The translations under genes were made by a program, and so were the position numbers. A stretch of DNA of 64,000 bases. It comes from Megalopta genalis. Its lineage: Eukaryota; Arthropoda; Insecta; Hymenoptera; Halictidae. Below, one piece after another: positions 54,301 to 63,420 of the stretch; the first letter of the stretch is position 1; every line of letters begins with the position of its first letter. The notes under the pieces are model-generated. The model was given only the letters and a program-made list of their open reading frames with translations. It had not been told where the DNA came from and made no database searches. The stretch spans positions 1-64,000 of the forward strand of contig NW_027476377.1 of NCBI RefSeq assembly GCF_051020955.1. Direction: 5' to 3'.

Positions 54301-55572
54301 TAAATCATGTGTTTCCCTGGGATTTGAAGCTAACTCGTTCCATTCGCATGCAATTGACTCTAAATCGTGTTTATCAGAAGTATTTGAAGCTAAACCATTT
54401 GTTTCACATGGATTTGAAGTTAAGCCTTCTTGTTCGCATTGATTTGAAGCTATCTCATGTGCTTCGCATGGATGTGAAGCTAACTCGTTTGTTTCGCCTG
54501 CATTTGAAGCTATTTCATTTAAACCGCAGGTATTTGAAGGTAATTCATTTGTTTCGCATTGATTTGAAGCTAAGCCTACTACTTCGCATTGATTTGAAGT
54601 TAATTCATGTGTTTCTCTTGAATTTGGGGCGAACTCGTTCGATTCGTATGCAGTTGAAACTAAATCATGTTTATCACAAGTTTTTGAAGCTAAACCATTT
54701 GTTTCGCATTGATTTGAAGCTAAGTCTACTACTTTGCATTGATTTGAAGCTGAATCATGTGTTTCGCATGGTCTTGAAGCTAACTCGTTTGTTTCGCCTG
54801 CATTTGAAGCTATTTCATTTAAACCGGAGATATTTGAAGGTAAATCATTTGTTTCGCATGGATTTGAAGCTAAGCCTTCCACTTCGCATTGATTTGAAGT
54901 TAATATCATGTGTTTCTCTTGGATTTGAAGCTAACTCGTTTGAATCGCATGCAGGTGAAGCTAAATCATGTTTATTACAAGTATCTGAACCCAAAACATT
55001 TGTTTCGCATTGATTTGAAGCTAAGCCTACTACTTCGCATTGATTTGAAGTTAAATCATGTGTTTCCCTGGGATTTGAAGCTAACTCGTTCCATTCGCAT
55101 GCAATTGACTCTAAATCGTGTTTATCAGAAGTATTTGAAGCTAAACCATTTGTTTCACATGGATTTGAAGCTAAGCCTTCTTGTTCGCATTGATTTGAAG
55201 CTAACTCATGTGCTTCGCATGGATGTGAAGCTAACTCGTTTGTTTCGCCTGCATTTGAAGCTATTTCATTTAAACCGCAGGTATTTGAAGGTAATTCATT
55301 TGTTTAGCATTGATTTGAAGCTAAGCCTACTACTTCACATTGATTTGAAGTTAATTCATGTGTTTCTCTTGAATTTGAAGCTAAGTGGTTTGATTCGCAT
55401 GCAGTTGAAGCTAAATCATTTTGATCACAAGTATCTGAATCCAAACCATTTGTTTCGCATTGATTTGAAGCTAAGCCTCCTACTTCGCATTGATTTGAAG
55501 TTAAATCATGTGTTTCCCTGGGATTTGAAGCTAACTCGTTCCATTCGCATGCAATTGACTCTAAATCGTGTT
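51397..55572. repeat. Large segmental duplication S5, copy B (about 4.2 kb)
   Basis: Second copy, nearly identical to 45,841-50,015. Differences seen include GTGTATATCAG (52,116) for GTGTTTATCAG, TTCGTATTG (52,332) for TTCGCATTG, and GCTACTTCATTTAAACC near 51,806 for GCTATTTCATTTAAACC. The 1.38 kb between the copies (50,016-51,396) is made of other HOR blocks, including a 451-bp segment (50,705-51,155) that resembles 43,348-43,798 and 47,852-48,302. Confidence 0.9.
53859..54909. repeat. 1.05-kb HOR module M, copy 4
   Basis: Fourth copy, matching copy 3 at an offset of 5,556-5,557 bp as part of the 51,397-55,572 block. It retains the A lost in copy 3 and shares with it the change GAAGTTAAGCC in place of GAAGCTAAGCC. 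That change is not seen in copies 1 and 2, so copies 3 and 4 are sisters. Confidence 0.88.
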
Positions 55573-55810
55573 TATCACAAGTATTTCAAGCTAAACCATT
55601 TGTTTCGCATTGATTTGAAGCTAAGTCTACTACTTTGCATTGATTTGAAGCTGAATCGTGTGTTTCGCATGGTCTTGAAGCTAACTCGTTTGTTTCGCCT
55701 GCATTTGAAGCTATTTCATTTAAACCGGAGATATTTGAAGGTAAATCATTTGTTTCGCATGGATTTGAAGCTAAGCCTTCCACTTCGCATTGATTTGAAG
55801 TTAATATCAT
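54910..55810. repeat. 901-bp HOR module N, copy 2 (chimeric)
   Basis: The first roughly 660 bp match copies 1 and 3. From about 55,572 the sequence changes to a GTATTTCAAGCTAAACC type that matches 57,680-57,912. The same total length of 901 bp is kept, so the switch happened in register. This is a visible mosaic, consistent with gene conversion or exchange between related HORs. Confidence 0.82.
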
Positions 55811-56711
55811 GTGTTTCTCTTGGATTTGAAGCTAACTCGTTTGAATCGCATGCAGTTGAAGCTAAATCATGTTTATTACAAGTATCTGAACCCAAAACAT
55901 TTGTTTCGCATTGATTTGAAGCTAAGCCTACTACTTCGCATTGATTTGAAGTTAAATCATGTGTTTCCCTGGGATTTGAAGCTAACTCGTTCCATTCGCA
56001 TGCAATTGACTCTAAATCGTGTTTATCAGAAGTATTTGAAGCTAAACCATTTGTTTCACATGGATTTGAAGCTAAGCCTTCTTGTTCGCATTGATTTGAA
56101 GCTAACTCATGTGCTTCGCATGGATGTGAAGCTAACTCGTTTGTTTCGCCTGCATTTGAAGCTATTTCATTTAAACCGCAGGTATTTGAAGGTAATTCAT
56201 TTGTTTAGCATTGATTTGAAGCTAAGCCTACTACTTCACATTGATTTGAAGTTAATTCATGTGTTTCTCTTGAATTTGAAGCTAAGTGGTTTGATTCGCA
56301 TGCAGTTGAAGCTAAATCATTTTGATCACAAGTATCTGAATCCAAACCATTTGTTTCGCATTGATTTGAAGCTAAGCCTCCTACTTCGCATTGATTTGAA
56401 GTTAAATCATGTGTTTCCCTGGGATTTGAAGCTAACTCGTTCCATTCGCATGCAATTGACTCTAAATCGTGTTTATCAGAAGTATCTGAAGCTAAACCAT
56501 TTGCTTCACATGGATTTGAAGCTAAGCCTTCTACTTCGCATTGATTTGAAGCTAACTCTTGTGCTTCGCATGGATTTGAAGCTAACTCGTTTGTTTCGCC
56601 TGCATTTGAAGCTATTTCATTTAAACCGGAGATATTTGAAGGTAAATCATTTGTTTCGCATGGATTTGAAGCTAAGCCTTCCACTTCGCATTGATTTGAA
56701 GTTATTATCAT
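55811..56711. repeat. 901-bp HOR module N, copy 3
   Basis: Close match to 49,353-50,253 over the full length, followed at 56,712 by a further partial copy that departs near 57,370 into module-M-like sequence (GATTTCTACTTCGCATTGAT). Copies 2 and 3 are directly adjacent. Confidence 0.85.
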
Positions 56712-58300
56712 GTGTTACTCTTGGATTTGAAGCTAACTCGTTTGAATCGCATGCAGTTGGAGCTAAATCATATTTATTACAAGTATCTGAACCCAAAACA
56801 TTTGTTTCGCATTGATTTGAAGCTAAGCCTACTACTTCGCATTGATTTGAAGTTAAATCATGTGTTTCCCTGGGATTTGAAGCTAACTCGTTCCATTCGC
56901 ATGCAATTGACTCTAAATCGTGTTTATCAGAAGTATTTGAAGCTAAACCATTTGTTTCACATGGATTTGAAGCTAAGCCTTCTTGTTCGGATTGATTTGA
57001 AGCTAACTCATGTGCTTCGCATGGATGTGAAACTAACTCGTTTGTTTCGCCTGCATTTGAAGCTATTTCATTTAAACCGCAGGTATTTGAAGGTAATTCA
57101 TTTGTTTCGCATTGATTTGAAGCTAAGCCTACTACTTCACATTGATTTGAAGTTAATTCATGTGTTTCTCTTGAATTTGAAGCTAAGTGGTTTGATTCGC
57201 ATGCAGTTGAAGCTAAATCATTTTGATCACAAGTATCTGAATCCAAACCATTTGTTTCGCATTGATTTGAAGCTAAGCCTCCTACTTCGCATTGATTTGA
57301 AGTTAAATCATGTGTTTCCCTGGGATTTGAAGCTAACTCGTTCCATTCGCATGCAATTGACTCTAAATCATGTTTATCACAAGTATTTGAAGCTAAATCA
57401 TTTGTTTCGCATGAATTTGATGCTAAGATTTCTACTTCGCATTGATCTGAAGTTAAATCATGTGTTTCTCTTGAATTTGAAGCTAACTCGATTGATTCGC
57501 ATGCAGTTGAATCTAAATCATTTTGTTCACAAGTATCTGAACCCAAAACATTTGTTTCGCATTGATTTGAAGCTAAGCCTACTACTTCGCATTGATTTGA
57601 TGTTAATTCATGTGATTCTCTTGAATTTGGAGCGAACTCGTTCGATTCGTATGCAGTTGAAACTAAATCATGTTTATCACAAGTATTTCAAGCTAAACCA
57701 TTTGTTTCGCATTGATTTGAAGCTAAGTCTACTACTTTGCATTGATTTGAAGCTGAATCGTGTGTTTCGCATGGTCTTGAAGCTAACTCGTTTGTTTCGC
57801 CTGCATTTGAAGCTATTTCATTTAAACCGCAGATATTTGAAGGTAAATCATTTGTTTCGCATGGATTTGAAGCTAAGCCTTCCACTTCGCATTGATTTGA
57901 AGTTAATATCATGTGTTTCTCTTGGATTTGAAGCTAACTCGTTTGAATCGCATGCAGTTGAAGCTAAATCATGTTTATTACAAGTATCTGAACCCTAAAC
58001 ATTTGTTTCGCATTGATTTGAAGCTAAGCCTACTACTTCGCATTGAGTTGAAGTTAAATCATGTGTTTCCCTTGGATTTGAAGCTAAGTCGTTTGATTCG
58101 CACGCAGTTGAAGCTAAATCATGTTTATCACAAGTATTTGAAGGTAAATCATTTGTTTCGCATGAATTTGATGCTAAGACTTCTACTTCGCATTGATTTG
58201 AAGTTAAATCATGTGTTTCTCTTGAATTTGAAGCTAACTCGTTTGATTCGCATGCAGTTGAAGCTAAATCATTTTGTTCACAAGTATCTGAATCCAAACC

Positions 58301-58760
58301 ATTTGTTTCGCATTGATTTGAAGCTAAGCCTCCTACTTCGCATTGATTTGAAGTTAAATCATGTGTTTCCCTTGGATTTGAAGCTAACTTATTCCATTCG
58401 CATGCAATTCACTCTAAATCGTGTTTATCAGAAGTATTTGAAGCTGAACCATTTGTTTCGCATTGATTTGAAGCTAAGCCTACTACTTCGCATTGATTTG
58501 AAGTTAATTCATGTGTTTCTCTTGAATTTGAAGCTAAGTCGTTTGATTCGCATGCAGTTGAAGCTAAATCATTTTGATCACAAGTATCTGAATCCAAACC
58601 ATTTGTTTCGCATTGATTTGAAGCTAAGCCTCCTACTTCGCATTGATTTGAAGTTAAATCATGTGTTTCCCTGGGATTTGAAGCTAACTTATTCCATTCG
58701 CATGCAATTCACTCTAAATCGTGTTTATCAGAAGTATTTGAAGCTAAACCATTTGTTTCA
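58301..58760. repeat. Short 300-bp duplication with a shared CAATTCACTC variant
   Basis: The stretch 58,321-58,440 is repeated at 58,621-58,740 (offset 300 bp, two pentamers), including the uncommon CTTATTCCATTCGC and GCATGCAATTCACTCTAAAT changes. The same pair of changes appears once more at 59,885-59,920, linking these blocks as recent relatives. Confidence 0.8.
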
Positions 58761-60551
58761 CATGGATTTGAAGCTAAGCCTCCTACTTTCAATTGAATTG
58801 AAGCTAACTCATGTGCTTCGCATGGATGTGAAGTTAACTCGTTTGTTTCGCCTGCATTTGAAGCTATTTCATTTAAACCGCAGGTATTTGAAGGTAATTC
58901 ATTTGTTTCGCATGGATTTGAAGCTAAGCCTTCCACTTCGCATTGGTTTGAAGTTAATATCATGTGTTTCTCTTGGATTTGAAGCTAACTCGTTTGAATC
59001 GCATGCAGTTGAAGCTAAATCATGTTTATTACAAGTATCTGAACCCAAAACATTTGTTTCGCATTGATTTGAAGCTAAGCCTCCTACTTCGCATTGAGTT
59101 GAAGTTAAATCATGTGTTTCCCTTGGATTTGAAGCTAAGTCGTTTGATTCGCACGCAGTTGAAGCTAAATCATGTTTATCACAAGTATTTGAAGGTAAAT
59201 CATTTGTTTCGCATGAATTTGATGCTAAGACTTCTACTTCGCATTGATTTGAAGTTAAATCATGTGTTTCTCTTGAATTTGAAGCTAACTCGTTTGATTC
59301 GCATGCAGTTGAAGCTAAATCATTTTGTTCACAAGTATCTGAACCCAAAACATTTGTTTCGCATTGATTTGAAGCTAAGCCTCCTACTTCGCATTGATTT
59401 GAAGTTAAATCATGTGTTTCCCTGGGATTTGAAGCTAACTCGTTCCATTCGCATGCAATTGACTCTAAATCGTGTTTATCAGAAGTATTTGAAGCTAAAC
59501 CATTTGTTTCACATGGATTTGAAGCTAAGCCTTCTACTTCGCATTGATTTAAAGCTAACTCATGTGCTTCGCATGGATGTGAAGCTAACTCGTTTGTTTC
59601 GCCTGCATTTGAAGCTATTTCATTTAAACCGCAGGTTTTTGAAGGTAATTCATTTGTTTCGCATTGATTTGAAGCTAAGCCTACTACTTCGCATTGATTT
59701 GAAGTTAATTCATGTGTTTCTCTTGAATTTGAAGCTAAGTCGTTTGATTCGCATGCAGTTGAAGCTAAATCATTTTGATCACAAGTATCTGAATCCAAAC
59801 CATTTGTTTCGCATTGATTTGAAGCTAAGCCTCCTACTTCGCATTGATTTGAAGTTAAATCATGTGTTTCCCTGGGATTTGAAGCTAACTTATTCCATTC
59901 GCATGCAATTCACTCTAAATCGTGTTTATCAGAAGTATTTGAAGCTAAACCATTTGTTTCACATGGATTTGAAGCTAAGCCTCCTACTTCCAATTGAATT
60001 GAAGCTAACTCATGTGCTTCGCATGGATGTGAAGTTAACTCGTTTGTTTCGCCTGCATTTGAAGCTATTTCATTTAAACCGCAGGTATTTGAAGGTAATT
60101 CATTTGTTTCGCATGGATTTGAAGCTAAGCCTTCCACTTCGCATTGATTTGAAGTTAATATCATGTGTTTCTCTTGGATTTGAAGCTAACTCGTTTGAAT
60201 CGCATGCAGTTGAAGCTAAATCATGTTTATTACAAGTATCCGAACCCAAAACATTTGTTTCGCATTGATTTGAAGCTAAGCCTCCTACTTCGCATTGATT
60301 TGAAGTTGAATCATGTGTTTCCCTGGGATTTGAAGCTAACTCGTTCCATTCGCATGCAATTGACTCTAAATCGTGTTTATCAGAAGTATTTGAAGCTAAA
60401 CCATTTGTTTCACATGGATTTGAAGCTAAGCCTTCTACTTCGCATTGATTTGAAGCTACCTCATGTGCTTCGCATGGATTTGAAGCTAACTCCTTTGTTT
60501 CGCCTGCATTTGAAGCTATTTCATTTAAACCGCAGATATTTGAAGGTAAAT

Positions 60552-61601
60552 CATTTGTTTCACATGGACTTGAAGCTAAGCCTACTACTTCGCATTGATT
60601 TGAAGTTAATTCATGTGTTTCCCTGGGATTTGAAGCTAACTCGTTCCATTCGCATGCAGTTGACTCTAAATCGTGTATATCAGAAGTATTTGAAGCTAAA
60701 CCATTTGTTTCACATGGATTTGAAGCTAAGCCTTCTTGTTCGCATTGATTTGAAGCTAACTCATGTGCTTCGCATGGATGTGAAGCTAACTCGTTTGTTT
60801 CGCCTGCATTTGAAGCTATTTCATTTAAACCGCAGGTATTTGAAGGTAATTCATTTGTTTCGCATTGATTTGAAGCTGAGCCTACTACTTCGCATTGATT
60901 TGAAGTTAATTCATGTGTTTCTCTTGAATTTGAAGCGAACTCGTTCGATTCGTATGCAGTTGAAACTAAATCATTTTGTTCACAAGTATCTGAACCCAAA
61001 ACATTTGTTTCGCATTGATTTGAAGCTAAGCCTCCTACTTCGCATTGATTTGAAGTTAAATCATGTGTTTCCCTGGGATTTGAAGCTAACTCGTTCCATT
61101 CGCATGCAATTGACTCTAAATCGTGTTTATCAGAAGTATTTGAAGCTAAACCATTTGTTTCACATGGATTTGAAGCTAAGCCTTCTACTTCGCATTGATT
61201 TAAAGCTAACTCATGTGCTTCGCATGGATGTGAAGCTAACTCGTTTGTTTCGCCTGCATTTGAAGCTATTTCATTTAAACCGCAGGTATTTGAAGGTAAT
61301 TCATTTGTTTCGCATTGATTTGAAGCTAAGCCTACTACTTCGCATTGATTTGAAGTTAATTCATGTGTTTCTCTTGAATTTGAAGCAAAGTCGTTTGATT
61401 CGCATGCAGTTGAAGCTAAATCATTTTGATCACAAGTATCTGAATCCAAACCATTTGTTTCGCATTGATTTGAAGCTAAGCCTCCTACTTCGCATTGATT
61501 TGAAGTTAAATCATGTGTTTCCCTGGGATTTGAAGCTAACTTATTCCATTCGCATGCAATTGACTCTAAATCGTGTTTATCAGAAGTATTTGAAGCTAAA
61601 C
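60552..61601. repeat. 1,050-bp tandem duplication S6, copy A
   Basis: Thirty-five monomers, repeated directly at an offset of exactly 1,050 bp. Reading both copies line by line I find a single substitution: GTGTATATCAG at about 60,677 against GTGTTTATCAG at about 61,727. Left limit is set by CACATGGACTTGAAGC (60,561 and 61,611). Confidence 0.93.
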
Positions 61602-62651
61602 CATTTGTTTCACATGGACTTGAAGCTAAGCCTACTACTTCGCATTGATTTGAAGTTAATTCATGTGTTTCCCTGGGATTTGAAGCTAACTCGTTCCATT
61701 CGCATGCAGTTGACTCTAAATCGTGTTTATCAGAAGTATTTGAAGCTAAACCATTTGTTTCACATGGATTTGAAGCTAAGCCTTCTTGTTCGCATTGATT
61801 TGAAGCTAACTCATGTGCTTCGCATGGATGTGAAGCTAACTCGTTTGTTTCGCCTGCATTTGAAGCTATTTCATTTAAACCGCAGGTATTTGAAGGTAAT
61901 TCATTTGTTTCGCATTGATTTGAAGCTGAGCCTACTACTTCGCATTGATTTGAAGTTAATTCATGTGTTTCTCTTGAATTTGAAGCGAACTCGTTCGATT
62001 CGTATGCAGTTGAAACTAAATCATTTTGTTCACAAGTATCTGAACCCAAAACATTTGTTTCGCATTGATTTGAAGCTAAGCCTCCTACTTCGCATTGATT
62101 TGAAGTTAAATCATGTGTTTCCCTGGGATTTGAAGCTAACTCGTTCCATTCGCATGCAATTGACTCTAAATCGTGTTTATCAGAAGTATTTGAAGCTAAA
62201 CCATTTGTTTCACATGGATTTGAAGCTAAGCCTTCTACTTCGCATTGATTTAAAGCTAACTCATGTGCTTCGCATGGATGTGAAGCTAACTCGTTTGTTT
62301 CGCCTGCATTTGAAGCTATTTCATTTAAACCGCAGGTATTTGAAGGTAATTCATTTGTTTCGCATTGATTTGAAGCTAAGCCTACTACTTCGCATTGATT
62401 TGAAGTTAATTCATGTGTTTCTCTTGAATTTGAAGCAAAGTCGTTTGATTCGCATGCAGTTGAAGCTAAATCATTTTGATCACAAGTATCTGAATCCAAA
62501 CCATTTGTTTCGCATTGATTTGAAGCTAAGCCTCCTACTTCGCATTGATTTGAAGTTAAATCATGTGTTTCCCTGGGATTTGAAGCTAACTTATTCCATT
62601 CGCATGCAATTGACTCTAAATCGTGTTTATCAGAAGTATTTGAAGCTAAAC
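61602..62651. repeat. 1,050-bp tandem duplication S6, copy B
   Basis: Second copy of S6. The match ends near 62,665, where CACATGGATTTG follows instead of CACATGGACTTG. It is the most nearly identical long pair I found in the window, so it is either the youngest event or an assembly duplication. Confidence 0.93.
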
Positions 62652-63360
62652 CATTTGTTTCACATGGATTTGAAGCTAAGCCTTCTACTTCCAATTGATT
62701 TGAAGCTAACTCATGTGCTTCGCATGGATGTAAAGCTAACTCGTTTGTTTCGCACGCAGTTGAAGCTAAATCATGTTTATCAGAAGTATTTGAAGGTAAT
62801 TCATTTGTTTCGCATTGATTTGAAGCTAAGCCTACTACTTCGCATTGATTTGATGTTAATTCATGTGTTTCTCTTGAATTTGGAGCGAACTCGTTCGATT
62901 CGTATGCAGTTGAAACTAAATCGTGTTTATCACAAGTATTTGAAGCTAAACCATTTGTTTCGCATTGATTTGAAGCTAAGTCTACTACTTTGCATTGATT
63001 TGAAGCTGAATCATGTGTTTCGCATGGTCTTGAAGCTAACTCGTTTGTGTCGCCTGCATTTGAAGCTATTTCATTTAAACCGCAGATATTTGAAGGTAAA
63101 TCGTTTGTTTCGCATGGATTTGAAGCTAAGCCTTCCACTTCGCATTGATTTGAAGTTAATATCATGTGTTTCTCTTGGATTTGAAGCTAACTCGTTCCAT
63201 TCGCATGCAATTGACTCTAAATCGTGTTTATCAGAAGTATTTGAAGCTAAACCATTTGTTTCACATGGATTTGAAGCTAAGCCTTCTACTTCGCATTGAT
63301 TTGAAGCTACCTCATGTGCTTCGCATGGATTTGAAGCTAACTCGTTTGTTTCGCCTGCAT

Positions 63361-63420
63361 TTGAAGCTATTTCATTTAAACCGCAGATATTTGAAGCTAT
63401 TTCATTTAAACCGCAGATAT
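63361..63420. repeat. Exact doubling of one 30-bp monomer
   Basis: The monomer TTGAAGCTATTTCATTTAAA followed by CCGCAGATAT occurs twice in immediate succession with no mismatch (63,361-63,390 and 63,391-63,420). Elsewhere this type occurs once per kind II pentamer and is followed by a GGTAAATCATTTG monomer. It moves everything after it out of the 150-bp register by one monomer. Confidence 0.95.

Larger units (their letters stand above)
38967..63180. repeat. 31-bp frame-shifting monomer, 22 copies in strict register
   Basis: These monomers read TTTGAAGTTAATATCATGTG where the normal type reads GTTAAATCATGTG, giving 31 bp (one instance is 46,334-46,364). Taking the G of the ATCATG as anchor, they lie at 38,997, 40,048, 43,348, 43,799, 44,850, 46,351, 47,852, 48,303, 49,353, 50,254, 50,705, 51,156, 51,907, 53,408, 53,859, 54,910, 55,811, 56,712, 57,913, 58,964, 60,165 and 63,166. 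Nineteen of 21 intervals equal 150n+1. The other two (3,300 and 1,050) contain a 1-bp deletion at about 41,424 and 48,860. A sub-variant GTTATTATCATG marks the copies at 43,799, 48,303, 50,254, 51,156, 53,859 and 56,712. Each copy shifts the frame on both strands. Confidence 0.9.
60100..63299. other. Overlapping antisense open frames, judged non-coding
   Basis: A 1,044-codon frame on + (60,165-63,299, GTG start, decapeptide LKLNHLFRID-like) overlaps a 1,021-codon frame on - (63,165-60,100, decapeptide ASNPCETNDL-like) almost completely. The unit is 30 bp, hence ten codons, and the monomer has no stop in two + frames and one - frame (a second - frame opens where AAATCG is present). Openness therefore needs no selection. 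Both frames start at or near the 31-bp monomer at about 63,166 or 60,165. No signal peptide, unique terminal domain, splice structure or promoter is visible. It could still be transcribed as satellite RNA. A real repetitive protein is possible but unlikely. Confidence 0.85.

Noticed and set aside
60100..63165. Minus-strand cysteine-bearing repeat protein (ASNPCETNDL type)
   Set aside because: Same arithmetic cause. Starts coincide with the 31-bp monomer, no signal peptide or flanking unique sequence exists, and the overlapping + frame is equally long.
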